The translations under genes and the position numbers were made by a program. Shown here one piece after another: positions 36,101 through 43,686 of a DNA stretch of 64,000 bases. Below the pieces are notes generated by a model. The model saw nothing but the letters and a program-made list of their open reading frames with translations. It was not told the DNA's origin and ran no database searches. Within the stretch, counting starts at the first letter, position 1. Each line of letters begins with the position of its first letter. Source of the DNA: Polaribacter reichenbachii (GTDB lineage Bacteria > Bacteroidota > Bacteroidia > Flavobacteriales > Flavobacteriaceae); the NCBI RefSeq assembly GCF_001975665.1, contig NZ_CP019419.1, positions 620,001 to 684,000 of the forward strand. Direction: 5' to 3'.

Positions 36101-36218
36101 AATTACAAAAGAAATTGATCTTGAATTGGCAAAATTATATGCTTTGTTTAACAAGGATGTAAAAGAACTAAATACCAAAGTAAAAGAAAGCGATATTGAT
36201 TTAATTCAGTTGAATTAA
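33114..36218 (+). CDS. Large secreted VPS10/BNR-repeat protein
   Basis: A 1,034-residue protein with a signal peptide (ends VNAQ). Many Asp-box/BNR-like repeats of the form VWKTTDAGNTW, GVYKTTDGGETW and GLVHITKNNGESW run from about residue 60 to 700, folding as one or two beta-propellers of the VPS10/sortilin or photosystem-stability-like kind. A beta-sandwich region (about 770-870) and a Lys-rich helical tail follow. Members are common in Bacteroidetes and often labelled glycosyl hydrolase or sialidase, but no catalytic residues can be assigned. A terminator follows. Function unknown. Confidence 0.8.
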   Translation: MKKVLFLAICIFFSANAKVNAQKKSTKVSDEYFSAIKWRNIGPFRGGRSAAVTGVSGKANLFYMGATGGGVWKTTDAGNTWQNISDGFFGGSVGAVAVSESDNNVMYVGMGEKTVRGNVSSGDGIWKSENAGKTWKHIGLKNSRHIPRMRIHPKNSDIVFAGVMGDLYKPTQERGVYKTTDGGETWRKVLFSNEDSGVVDLIIDPNNPRILYATTWNIRRTPYSLSSGGDGSALWKSTDEGETWTNISTNKGLPTGIWGIAGVTVSPVNSDIVYALIENKKGGVYKSTDAGKTWRLINSERKLRQRAWYYTRLYADTQDEDILYVLNVRYHKSTDGGKTYKTYNAPHGDHHDLWIAPEDNQRMIIGDDGGAQISFDAGENWSTMNNQPTAQFYRVTTDNHFPYRILAAQQDNSTVRISHRTGGRFITESDWSSTAGGESAHIAVDPLNNDIVYGGSYGGLLTRVNHKTNETRAINVWPDDPMGHGAEDFKYRFQWNFPILFSPNNKKRLYAASNHLHATEDEGQSWKLMSPDLTRNDPKTLGPSGGPITKDNTGVEYYGTIFAVAESPLEPGLIYTGSDDGLVHITKNNGESWDNITPKKMPEWMMINCIEIDPFTKGGAYIVGTKYKSGDYLPYIYKTENYGKSWELIVNGIANEDFTRALRADPKRKGLLYAGTERGMYISFDDGKNWQSFKQNLPIVPITDLAIKDDNLIAATQGRSLWIIDDLTPLHQLNTSEKEDVILYKPKDAYNLSGGRGRTSRTAGTNHSGGVNIYYYINELKEKDVASISIFDANDNLVKKFSTKPDKEKKEGTLKVEDGNNIFNWNMMYDGAESVKGMILWWASLSGPMALPGTYKVELAVNDIKKSKNFKIIKNPMSEASENDMKAQFDFINDINQKMTEIHKALKNVKKVRSQVGLLKKSIKDKKKHKELIDFADKLVKDMTVVEETLYQTKSKSGQDPLNFPIRLNNKLGHLNSLTRIGNYAPTNQAIAFKNEITKEIDLELAKLYALFNKDVKELNTKVKESDIDLIQLN

Positions 36219-36236
36219 TTTCTGATTTCAAAACAT

Positions 36237-36266
36237 AAAAAAAGCGACTTAAAAGTCGCTTTTTTT
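36237..36266 (+). terminator. Bidirectional terminator between the VPS10-type and small-membrane-protein genes
   Basis: A stem pairing 36237-36249 with 36254-36266 with core AAGCGACTT, flanked by A- and T-runs. It overlaps the stop of the convergent small gene. Confidence 0.82.
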
Positions 36267-36513
36267 ATTTCATATTTTTATTCGTGATGTAAATTCCATA
36301 AAAGACACTTATAAAAATTTTAATTCCCCAGAAACTTTTCCATTTTCCGTTGTTAAAATTGGTTTCTGCTACTGTAGCAAAATCGCCTGCAAAAATATCT
36401 CTCCAGCTATTCATAAATAAAGAAATTAAAGTAACTACAACAAAAAAAGGAAGTGCTACTTTTAAAAAGTTAGTCCAAAATTCTGGTTGTTTTATTTTAT
36501 CTGTAAATTTCAT
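36265..36513 (-). CDS. Small two-helix membrane protein, unknown
   Basis: An 82-residue protein with two hydrophobic segments (about residues 17-36 and 61-77) separated by a short Trp- and Asp-containing loop (WRDIFAGDF). I recognise no family. Its first ATG base is the last base of the MazG-like gene's stop, so the two are translationally coupled. Confidence 0.68.
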   Translation of the reverse strand: MKFTDKIKQPEFWTNFLKVALPFFVVVTLISLFMNSWRDIFAGDFATVAETNFNNGKWKSFWGIKIFISVFYGIYITNKNMK

Positions 36514-36839
36514 TATTTCAACTTTTCGTTATTATGATGACGATTGTGATCGCGTTTTGTTTTAATATCTAATTTCTTATCAAAAGCATCTTGTAAATCA
36601 ATACCTGTTTGGTTTGCCAAGCATAAAACAACAAACATAACATCTGCTAACTCCTCGCCTAAATCTTTATTTTTATCAGATTCTTTTTCGCTTTGTTCAC
36701 CATATCTACGTGCAATAATTCTGGCAACTTCACCAACTTCTTCTGTTAATTGAGCCATATTTGTTAATTCGTTAAAATAACGAACTCCGTGATTTTTAAT
36801 CCAATTATCTACTTGTTCTTGTGCGTTTTGAATATCCAT
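36513..36839 (-). CDS. MazG-like nucleotide pyrophosphohydrolase
   Basis: A 108-residue all-alpha NTP pyrophosphohydrolase. The metal-binding EExxE12-28ExxD pattern is visible as EEVGEVARI (about residues 30-38) and GEELADVMFVV (about 62-72). These small MazG-like enzymes remove non-canonical or excess dNTPs. It is coupled by a one-base overlap to the small membrane protein gene. Confidence 0.9.
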   Translation of the reverse strand: MDIQNAQEQVDNWIKNHGVRYFNELTNMAQLTEEVGEVARIIARRYGEQSEKESDKNKDLGEELADVMFVVLCLANQTGIDLQDAFDKKLDIKTKRDHNRHHNNEKLK

Positions 36840-36882
36840 CTTTTTATTGACTTTTCAAATATTTTTTAGTTTGATAAAATTG

Positions 36883-37743
36883 CTAAAAGTTCATAGTTAC
36901 ACCTAAAGTTCCGGGTGCAAATTGTAAATTCCAAGCTACTTTTTTATCCTTTTTAATTTCATTGTATTTATCATCATACTTTGTATCTAAAAAACGATCA
37001 ATAGCTTCAACAATAAAAATACTAATTGCTGTAGAAAAAGCTACATCAGAAATCCAATGAAAACGATCTAAAATTCTACTCAAACCAGGAATAGAACCAA
37101 TGGTATATAAACCTGCTTTTATCCACGGACTTTTAAATTGCTTTGCAATTACATATGCATTTGTAAAACCAAGCATTACATGACCTGAGGGAAAAGAGTC
37201 GTAATTATAAACTCGATCTATATGAAAAGGATCGAAAGTAGCTTTACCAACATCTATTCTTGGTCTTGCTCTACCAATAATTCTTTTTGATACTTGCTGT
37301 AATAAACCTGCTGCTGATGCAGATGAAATTAACAAAACTCCTGTTCTTCTTAATTTAGGACTTTTACTAAATAAACCAGCTAAATAGATGGCTCCTGTTA
37401 ATCTATAATTATTATTTGGATCACCAATATTATTACCATAATTTACTAACCAATTTGGTATGTTTGTTCTATTTTTTACTGCCCAACGATCTACATTATC
37501 ATCAATAAAATAAAAAGCTGAAGTACCTGCTGCTACATAACCCAAATTAGCAAATTGTTGTTTTTGCCAATATAAAGGTCTTGAATATGCATAACCCATT
37601 CCGCCTGCAATATTCCCTAAATCATAAGAGAATTTTTGCCATAAGTTTCTTTCTGCATCTAAATTAAAAGATACTTTTTGTGTTTGCGAAAAACTATTTA
37701 TAGATAAAGTAATTAGCAGAAAAAGAAAAAATCTTTTCATCAT
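36883..37743 (-). CDS. PAP2-family lipid phosphatase
   Basis: A 286-residue membrane phosphatase with the full three-part motif: KRIIGRARP (KxxxxxxRP), FPSGH (PSGH) and SRILDRFHWISD (SRxxxxxHxxxD). A signal peptide and about five helices are present. Substrates of such enzymes include undecaprenyl pyrophosphate and phosphatidic acid. A -7 element precedes the start at 37743 by 20 bases. Confidence 0.93.
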   Translation of the reverse strand: MMKRFFLFLLITLSINSFSQTQKVSFNLDAERNLWQKFSYDLGNIAGGMGYAYSRPLYWQKQQFANLGYVAAGTSAFYFIDDNVDRWAVKNRTNIPNWLVNYGNNIGDPNNNYRLTGAIYLAGLFSKSPKLRRTGVLLISSASAAGLLQQVSKRIIGRARPRIDVGKATFDPFHIDRVYNYDSFPSGHVMLGFTNAYVIAKQFKSPWIKAGLYTIGSIPGLSRILDRFHWISDVAFSTAISIFIVEAIDRFLDTKYDDKYNEIKKDKKVAWNLQFAPGTLGVTMNF

Positions 37744-37762
37744 AAGGTAAAATTTGAAGTCA

Positions 37763-37770
37763 CAAAGATA
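37763..37770 (-). promoter_or_regulatory. -7 promoter element for the PAP2 gene
   Basis: Minus strand TATCTTTG, a perfect TAnnTTTG in the most common flavobacterial form, 20 bases before the ATG at 37743. Confidence 0.5.
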
Positions 37771-37869
37771 ATAGTTATTACATAACTTGGTTTATTTAAA
37801 TTTTACACAAGGCATAAACCATAAATTATTCAACTATTCTATCAATAAAAACCTTTTTAAACCTAATTT

Positions 37870-38643
37870 TTATCCTAAAAAACTACAAACCGCAACATAA
37901 AAATCTTTAGGATTTTCTGCATGTAACCAATGACCTGCATTTGCAATTTCTGTAACTGTATGATTAGGGAAATGGTTATCGATAATTAACTGTTCTTCTG
38001 GAATTATATAACCCGACTTCTCACCTTTTAAAAACAAAGTATCTTTATCAAAAGAGGTATTTTGAGGTAATGATTTACCAACTTCAGGATTATTTTCGGT
38101 TAAGGACTGTAAATTAAATCTAAAACCCAATTGGCCTTTTTCTACCCAATAGACATTTTTCATTAAAAACTGACGAACACCCAATTCTGGAATGTAGTTA
38201 CTCAATTGTTCGTCTACTAATTTTCTTGAATTTTGAACAGCAAAATCCACAGAATTTAAACCTGCTAAAATTGCATTATGATGTGGTTCGTAGGCTTTAG
38301 GTGATATATCTACAATAACTAATTTATCAACCAAATCTGGATACGTTACAGCAAACAACATTGCTGTTTTACCTCCCATAGAATGCCCAACTATATTTAC
38401 ATTTTCTAGTTGATAATGTTGTATATAATTGTATAAATCTTCGGCTAAAAGTTCATAATTAAAAGCATCTGAATGAAAACTGCGTCCGTGATTTCTTTGA
38501 TCTATTAAATGTACTTGATAATCTTCTGAAAACTGATTTCCCAATGTTTTCCAATTATCAGACATACCAAAATAACCGTGTAAAATTAATAAAGGTTTGC
38601 CTTCTCCTTTTATTGTTGAATGTAAAATATTATTTTCTATCAT
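37870..38643 (-). CDS. Alpha/beta-hydrolase, YbfF-like esterase
   Basis: A 257-residue alpha/beta hydrolase. The nucleophile elbow is GHSMGG with Ser88, an oxyanion segment HGYFGMSDNW lies near residue 22, a VDISP motif near 112 and the catalytic His in AGHWLHAENP near 240. The pattern matches the YbfF group of carboxyl- and thioesterases. The substrate is unknown. It follows the kinase-fold-like gene by 25 bases on the same strand. Confidence 0.9.
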   Translation of the reverse strand: MIENNILHSTIKGEGKPLLILHGYFGMSDNWKTLGNQFSEDYQVHLIDQRNHGRSFHSDAFNYELLAEDLYNYIQHYQLENVNIVGHSMGGKTAMLFAVTYPDLVDKLVIVDISPKAYEPHHNAILAGLNSVDFAVQNSRKLVDEQLSNYIPELGVRQFLMKNVYWVEKGQLGFRFNLQSLTENNPEVGKSLPQNTSFDKDTLFLKGEKSGYIIPEEQLIIDNHFPNHTVTEIANAGHWLHAENPKDFYVAVCSFLG

Positions 38644-38668
38644 TTTTTGTGTTCTAAAAAATTTGAGA

Positions 38669-39736
38669 TTAAAACAATTCTTTGCTGCTAATGTCTAAAT
38701 AATTTCGTTTTACAAAAATTAAGATGGTTTCTAAAACCTCGCCCATATTATTGCATTTTTTAAACTCAACATCACCCACATAATCTATTAAATCTTGTTT
38801 TAATCTTTCTATATGTTTAGGAAAAGATATGGAATCGTGTTTCATACATCTAATAATGTGCTGAATTCGATCTGGAGAACTAATCATTCTTTTAGCAATG
38901 TAAGAACGCTCTTCTATTTTATATTGATTTATAGAACTATTTTCCAGTCTTTTACTAACCATTTCTACCATTTTTTGGTTTTCTTTTAAAAACTGTAAAT
39001 TGTATACTTTTAAATTCCCTTCAAACGATTGTTGATCGAAATCTATAGCTCTAATTTTATAAACAATTTTATCGAAATCATGAATTGGTGTAATTACGTA
39101 ATTGTACGAACGCATATCACCTAAAAGCCTAATAAAACAACGCTCTTTAAATTTTACAAACTCTTTGGCAATTTGTGCTTTTTCTGATCTAGAACAGGTT
39201 GGTAAAATATTTTCTATAAAATCATCTCCCGGAATTCCTGAAATATGCTCTTCTATTAAAGTATCTTTATATACCAAATAATTTATGGTGTAAGGCGATA
39301 AAATATGCTCTAACTCTAAACCATAAACACGAGAAGCATCTGCTTGCTTTACATAGAAATAAGTGAAATTATCATTTAAAATATTACGCACTTTAATTCG
39401 GAATGGTTTCGAATTACCAAACGTACAGAAGTCAATGGCATCAATATTTAAGAAAGGAATGGTGTTATCATTTCCATCAGAGTGTAAAATGGTATAAATC
39501 TTTTTTAAGCTTCTGTCTATTTCTTCTCTATCCCATTCAGAATAAAAAGTTCTTACCCAAAGAGTATCTTCATCATTTTTATCAAAAACAGATACTGAAC
39601 CTTGAAAACGCAGCAAATCGTTATATAAAATACTAATTTTACTACTTCTATTATGCTTTTTTAAAAAAGCCGCCAATAGCTTGCTAATAGGAAAAGTTGG
39701 TTTTTTTTTTGATATTAATTTTTGATTTTCAGCCAT
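38669..39736 (-). CDS. Unknown protein with kinase/phosphotransferase-fold-like motifs
   Basis: A 355-residue cytosolic protein that I do not recognise as a named family. It has signs of a protein-kinase or aminoglycoside-phosphotransferase fold: TYFYVKQAD with Lys130 in a beta3-like strand, ELEHIL with Glu143 as a possible alpha-C Glu, a hinge-like LIEEHISGIPGDDF (160-173), LLGDMRSYNYVI (204-215, a catalytic-loop-like GDxRxxN) and RAIDFDQ (229-235, a DFD metal motif). The C-terminal 120 residues are helical and charged. There is no HRD triad, so activity is not assured. It precedes the YbfF-like gene by 25 bases. Confidence 0.6.
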   Translation of the reverse strand: MAENQKLISKKKPTFPISKLLAAFLKKHNRSSKISILYNDLLRFQGSVSVFDKNDEDTLWVRTFYSEWDREEIDRSLKKIYTILHSDGNDNTIPFLNIDAIDFCTFGNSKPFRIKVRNILNDNFTYFYVKQADASRVYGLELEHILSPYTINYLVYKDTLIEEHISGIPGDDFIENILPTCSRSEKAQIAKEFVKFKERCFIRLLGDMRSYNYVITPIHDFDKIVYKIRAIDFDQQSFEGNLKVYNLQFLKENQKMVEMVSKRLENSSINQYKIEERSYIAKRMISSPDRIQHIIRCMKHDSISFPKHIERLKQDLIDYVGDVEFKKCNNMGEVLETILIFVKRNYLDISSKELF

Positions 39737-39754
39737 AATTTCTGAGGTATTTTA

Positions 39755-39762
39755 CAAAAATA
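39755..39762 (-). promoter_or_regulatory. -7 promoter element for the kinase-like gene
   Basis: Minus strand TATTTTTG, a perfect TAnnTTTG, 19 bases before the ATG at 39736. Confidence 0.42.
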
Positions 39763-39771
39763 GGGATTAAA

Positions 39772-40872
39772 TCAGACGATTTCAAACATCTTGCCAGGTA
39801 AAGGTTTGGTTACGCCTTTTAATTCCATTTGTAATAAAATTGATGATAAATTAAAAACAGGAATATTACACTCTAAAGCAATAACATCCAGAACTTGAGC
39901 TCCTTTTTCGAACAATAAATCATAAATTTTTTGTTCATTTTCATTCAAGTCTACAAATAACTGTTTTTGTATAATTTTAGGTTGTTCTTGAATGTCCCAA
40001 TTTAGCATTTTTACAATATCTGATGCAGAAGTTAGCAAATGAGCCTTGTTGTTCTTTATTAAATCGTTGCAACCTTTACTATAAATATCTGTTGTTCTGC
40101 CAGGCACTGCAAAAACATCTCTATGATAAGAATTGGCAATATCTGCAGTTACTAAAGAACCACCTTTTGCTGCACTTTCTATAATAATTGTTGCTTTCGA
40201 AATACCTGCAACAATACGATTTCTTTTTAAAAAATTTTCTCTTAAAGGTTGTTCTTCACTCCAAAATTCGGTAATAAAACCACCATTTTCATTTACTTGA
40301 TTAATGTATTTTTTATGTACTTTAGGATAAATTTGTTCAAAACCATGAGCTAATACTGCAATTGTTTGTAAATTATTTTTAATTGCTGCTTTGTGTGCAC
40401 AAATATCTACGCCGTAAGCAAAACCACTAACAATAATAGGGTTGTATTCTGCTAATTCATCAATTAAATTATTGATAAAATCACGACCATAAGAACTCAT
40501 ATTTCTTGTACCTACAACAGAAATAATTTTCTCGTTTTCTAGGTTAATGTTACCATCTTTAAAAAATAAAATAGGACTATCGATACAATTCTGAAGGTTT
40601 TTAGGATAATCATTATCTAAAAAATAAGAGTATTCATAATTGTTTTTAAGAATATAATCGAGTTCTTTTTCGGCAAGTATTAAACTTTCTTTGTCAAACA
40701 AATGCTTTAAGGAGTGAGCACCAATTCCATTTATTTTTTCTAAAATTGATACTTTCTCTTCGAAAACTTGTTGAACATCACCTACATTAACAATTAGTTT
40801 TTTTGCTAAAATATCTCCAATAGCTTTACTTTTTTGCAAGCGTAAAATGGCTAATAATTTTTCTTCTTTCAA
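39772..40872 (-). CDS. dprA: DNA-processing protein DprA
   Basis: A 366-residue protein that loads RecA on single-stranded DNA in natural transformation. It has an N-terminal helix-hairpin-helix-like region (about 5-65), the extended Rossmann fold with VVGTRNMSSYG (about 117-127) and VSGFAYGVDICAH, PGRTTDIYSKGCNDLI, and a C-terminal winged helix (about 310-366). No other competence genes are in the window. It diverges from the CCDC81-SPOR gene. Confidence 0.95.
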   Translation of the reverse strand: MKEEKLLAILRLQKSKAIGDILAKKLIVNVGDVQQVFEEKVSILEKINGIGAHSLKHLFDKESLILAEKELDYILKNNYEYSYFLDNDYPKNLQNCIDSPILFFKDGNINLENEKIISVVGTRNMSSYGRDFINNLIDELAEYNPIIVSGFAYGVDICAHKAAIKNNLQTIAVLAHGFEQIYPKVHKKYINQVNENGGFITEFWSEEQPLRENFLKRNRIVAGISKATIIIESAAKGGSLVTADIANSYHRDVFAVPGRTTDIYSKGCNDLIKNNKAHLLTSASDIVKMLNWDIQEQPKIIQKQLFVDLNENEQKIYDLLFEKGAQVLDVIALECNIPVFNLSSILLQMELKGVTKPLPGKMFEIV

Positions 40873-40951
40873 TAGAACTCAATTTAAAATACAATATATA
40901 ATTTTTTACTGATATTTTTTTGAAATAATTTAATTTATAAAATAAATATTC

Positions 40952-40959
40952 TACTTTTG
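40952..40959 (+). promoter_or_regulatory. -7 promoter element five bases before a start codon
   Basis: Plus strand TACTTTTG, a perfect TAnnTTTG, 5 bases before the ATG at 40965. The expected transcription start coincides with the A of the ATG, so the message may be leaderless. Confidence 0.5.
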
Positions 40960-40964
40960 TATTT

Positions 40965-41870
40965 ATGAATTTAGCCAACTATATAAACGATTTACTTTAC
41001 AGATACGATTGTGTAATTGTACCTGATTTTGGAGGTTTTGTAACCAATAAAATAGGCGCAAGTTTAGATAAAAATACGCATACTTTTTATGCACCTTCTA
41101 AACAAATTACGTTTAATAGTCATTTAAAAGTGAGTGATGGTTTATTGGCAAATTACATTGCTTCTTCAGAAAACATTTCTTTTGAAAAAGCATCTAATGC
41201 AATTACTTTATCTGTAATTAGATGGCAAAATGAATTGCAATCTAAAGCTTTAGAAATTGGTGCAATTGGATCATTATCTTTAAATGAAAATGATCAGATT
41301 ATTTTTGAACCAAGCAAACAAGTAAATTATTTACCAGAATCTTTTGGCTTATCTACAGTTACATCATCAATAGTAAAAAGACATCAAGAAATTGTAAAGC
41401 CTCTAATACCTGTTGTAGATAAAAAAGAAAGAAAAGGAATACCTGCATTTATTAAATATGCTGCTACTGCTGCAATTTTATTAACTTTAGGTTTAACTGC
41501 TAACAATTTTTATCAACAAAACAAACAAGAGACTTTACTCGCTAATCAGCAAAAATCTTTAGAGAAAAAAATACAAACTGCAACTTTTGTAATTTCTAAT
41601 CCTTTACCAACTATCGAATTAAATGTGGTAAAAGAAATTGCAAAACCGTATCACGTTGTTGCTGGTGCTTTTCAAATTAAAGAAAATGCTGAGAAAAAAG
41701 TAAATCAACTTAAAAAACAAGGTTATAATGCTAGTATTATTGGCGTTAACAAATGGGGATTAACTCAGGTTGTTTTTAATAGTTATGCAGATAGAAACGA
41801 TGCCATAAACAATCTATATAAAATACAAGCGACTGTATCTAAAGACGCTTGGTTATTAGAATCAAAATAA
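40965..41870 (+). CDS. CCDC81-HU/SPOR-domain cell-envelope protein
   Basis: A 301-residue protein. It has an N-terminal CCDC81-like HU-type domain (about residues 1-100, starting NYINDLLYRYDCVIVPDFGG), a short basic linker, one transmembrane helix (about 165-182) and a C-terminal SPOR-like domain (about 224-300, with YHVVAGAFQIKENAEKKVNQ). SPOR domains bind peptidoglycan stripped of stem peptides; the family is specific to Bacteroidetes and likely acts at the division site. The start is supported by the conserved N-terminus. The promoter is probably immediately upstream. Confidence 0.88.
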   Translation: MNLANYINDLLYRYDCVIVPDFGGFVTNKIGASLDKNTHTFYAPSKQITFNSHLKVSDGLLANYIASSENISFEKASNAITLSVIRWQNELQSKALEIGAIGSLSLNENDQIIFEPSKQVNYLPESFGLSTVTSSIVKRHQEIVKPLIPVVDKKERKGIPAFIKYAATAAILLTLGLTANNFYQQNKQETLLANQQKSLEKKIQTATFVISNPLPTIELNVVKEIAKPYHVVAGAFQIKENAEKKVNQLKKQGYNASIIGVNKWGLTQVVFNSYADRNDAINNLYKIQATVSKDAWLLESK

Positions 41871-41894
41871 CTTTTATTTAGAATACTATCCTTA

Positions 41895-41902
41895 TATCTT
41901 TG
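41895..41902 (+). promoter_or_regulatory. -7 promoter element for the thioesterase gene
   Basis: Plus strand TATCTTTG, perfect TAnnTTTG, 16 bases before the ATG at 41918. It also excludes a TTG start at 41900, which lies inside the box. Confidence 0.55.
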
Positions 41903-41917
41903 CAGAAATTTAATAGA

Positions 41918-42427
41918 ATGGAAGCAAAGACATCAAACGCATCTTTAACTGTACTTACAGATTTAGTTTTACCTGGAGATACTAATTATTTAGACAATCT
42001 TTTTGGAGGTGAACTTTTAGCAAGAATGGATAGAGCTTGTAGTATTGCTGCTAGACGTCATTCTTCTAGAATTGTAGTTACAGCTTCTGTAAATCACGTG
42101 GCTTTTAATAAATCTGTACCAGTTGGTAGCGTAGTAACAATAGAAGCAAAAGTTTCTAGAGCCTTTAAATCGTCTATGGAAGTTTATGTTGATGTTTGGA
42201 TCGAAGACAGACAATCTGGTAAAAGAACAAAAGTTAACGAAGGTATTTACACTTTTGTTGCTGTTGATGAAACGGGTAAACCTGTTCAAATACCAAGATT
42301 AACACCAGAAACAGATTTAGAAAAAAAACGTTTTGACGGCGCTTTAAGACGTAAACAATTAAGTTTAGTTTTAGCAGGTAAGTTAAGTGCAAATGATGCT
42401 ACAGAATTAAAAGCTTTATTTAGTTAA
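41918..42427 (+). CDS. Acyl-CoA thioesterase, hotdog-fold YciA/BFIT-like
   Basis: A 169-residue cytosolic hotdog-fold enzyme that hydrolyses acyl-CoA. It has the conserved NYLDNLFGGELLARMD and ASVNHVAF segments that place the catalytic residues in the YciA/BFIT type. I took the ATG at 41918; an earlier TTG at 41900 lies within the promoter. It precedes the small channel gene by 11 bases, so these two form a short operon closed by a strong terminator. Confidence 0.9.
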   Translation: MEAKTSNASLTVLTDLVLPGDTNYLDNLFGGELLARMDRACSIAARRHSSRIVVTASVNHVAFNKSVPVGSVVTIEAKVSRAFKSSMEVYVDVWIEDRQSGKRTKVNEGIYTFVAVDETGKPVQIPRLTPETDLEKKRFDGALRRKQLSLVLAGKLSANDATELKALFS

Positions 42428-42438
42428 ATATAAAAAAA

Positions 42439-42936
42439 ATGGAATTCTTAAATCACTTTAAAATTTTAGAGTCTATTATTGTTCTAATTTTAGGCTTCTT
42501 TATTCGATTGTTAATCACAAATTCTTTAAAGAAAATTCAATTAAAATTTGGCTTTCAACAAGCAAGAATAATTGTTACTAACAAAATAGTTTCTATATTA
42601 ATTTATACAACTGTAATCGTTGTAATTGCCTTTATTTGGGGAGTAGATGAAAAACAATTATTAATTTACATTTCTTCTTTCTTAACCATTTTAGGGATTG
42701 CCTTTTTTGCTCAATGGTCTATTCTATCTAATATTACAGCAGGTTTAATCTTATTTATCAATTACCCTGTAAAAATAGGAGATACGATTACTGTACTAGA
42801 AAAAGATAATAATATTACTGGAAAAATCTTAGATATTGGTGTTTTTTTTATTACTCTAAGAACACCTGAAAGCGAATTAATTACAATACCGAATTCTGTA
42901 ATTCTTCAGAAAAACATTCGCTTTAAAGATCAATAA
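42439..42936 (+). CDS. Short MscS-type mechanosensitive channel
   Basis: A 165-residue protein with about three hydrophobic helices and an MscS beta-domain. The pore-helix region FFAQWSILSNITAGLILF and the following KIGDTITVLEKDNNITG match the MscS TM3b and beta-domain. It lacks the C-terminal alpha/beta domain of Escherichia coli MscS (286 residues), so it is a minimal form, which is common in Bacteroidetes. Conductance and gating cannot be inferred. Confidence 0.87.
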   Translation: MEFLNHFKILESIIVLILGFFIRLLITNSLKKIQLKFGFQQARIIVTNKIVSILIYTTVIVVIAFIWGVDEKQLLIYISSFLTILGIAFFAQWSILSNITAGLILFINYPVKIGDTITVLEKDNNITGKILDIGVFFITLRTPESELITIPNSVILQKNIRFKDQ

Positions 42937-42939
42937 AAT

Positions 42940-42990
42940 TATAGTCAAAAAAAAAGTGCAATTAAAAATTGCACTTTTTTTTTGACTATA
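42940..42990. terminator. Bidirectional terminator with a 24-base perfect stem
   Basis: 42940-42963 pairs perfectly with 42967-42990 around a 3-base AAA loop. The GC-containing core (AGTGCAATT) is flanked by runs of nine A and nine T inside the stem. It separates the convergent MscS-like and DJ-1 genes. Confidence 0.88.
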
Positions 42991-42998
42991 ATTTAATA

Positions 42999-43559
42999 TT
43001 ACGCCATTTGTTCTTCGTGTTTCCCTTCGTAAACCTCTTCTACTAACTTATCGTTAAACGCAGGTAAATCATTAGGGTTTCTACTAGTAACTAAACCAGC
43101 ATCTACTACAACTTCTTCATCTGTCCAGTTTGCACCAGCATTTATAATATCTGTTTTAATTGAATTAAAAGAAGTTACATTTCTACCTTGTAAAACATCT
43201 GCTTCTGCTAATAACCAAGGTGCATGACAAATTGCTGCCACTGGTTTATGGTTATCAAAAAAAGACTTTATAAAACTAATTGCGTTTTTATCTCTTCTTA
43301 AAATATCTGGATTTATAACTCCACCAGGAAGCACTAACGCATTATAATCTGCCTGAGTAACTTCATTTAGCGTTTTATCTACTTTATAAGCTCTACTCCA
43401 ATCTCCATTATTCCAAGATTTTATTTCACCTTTTTCTAGCGATACAATTTCTACATCTGCACCCGCTTTTTCTAAGGCTTTTTTGGGCTCACTTAATTCA
43501 CTTTCTTCAAAACCATTTGTAGCTAAAATTGCTACTGTCTTTCTATCTAAATTTTCCAT
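42999..43559 (-). CDS. DJ-1/PfpI-family glutamine-amidotransferase-like protein
   Basis: A 186-residue protein of the DJ-1/PfpI superfamily. The nucleophile elbow AAICHAPWLL (Cys about residue 112) and the N-terminal GFEESEL with the catalytic Glu are intact. Such proteins act as proteases, deglycases or chaperones, and the actual role of this type is debated. I chose the start MENLDRK at 43559, which matches the family N-terminus; an in-frame ATG at 43580 would add seven residues and is possible. A -7 element lies further upstream (43610). Confidence 0.88.
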   Translation of the reverse strand: MENLDRKTVAILATNGFEESELSEPKKALEKAGADVEIVSLEKGEIKSWNNGDWSRAYKVDKTLNEVTQADYNALVLPGGVINPDILRRDKNAISFIKSFFDNHKPVAAICHAPWLLAEADVLQGRNVTSFNSIKTDIINAGANWTDEEVVVDAGLVTSRNPNDLPAFNDKLVEEVYEGKHEEQMA

Positions 43560-43609
43560 TTCTATGTTTTTAAGATTCATATAAAAGTTAATACTTTATT
43601 AACTCACAT

Positions 43610-43617
43610 CAAAAGTA
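43610..43617 (-). promoter_or_regulatory. -7 promoter element for the DJ-1/PfpI gene
   Basis: Minus strand TACTTTTG, perfect TAnnTTTG, 51 bases before the chosen ATG at 43559 and 30 before the alternative at 43580. Confidence 0.45.
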
Positions 43618-43686
43618 TGAATGATTAAAACCATTGTTTAACTCAATAGATTGTGAAATTGACACAAATACTATTTTAAGAAAATT

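Noticed and set aside
41900..41917. TTG start for the thioesterase at 41900
   Set aside because: It lies inside the TATCTTTG promoter element; the ATG at 41918 is the better start.
42017..42289. A 90-codon minus-strand frame in the thioesterase gene
   Set aside because: Antisense to a well-conserved enzyme; Arg/Asn/Ser-rich composition typical of a shadow.
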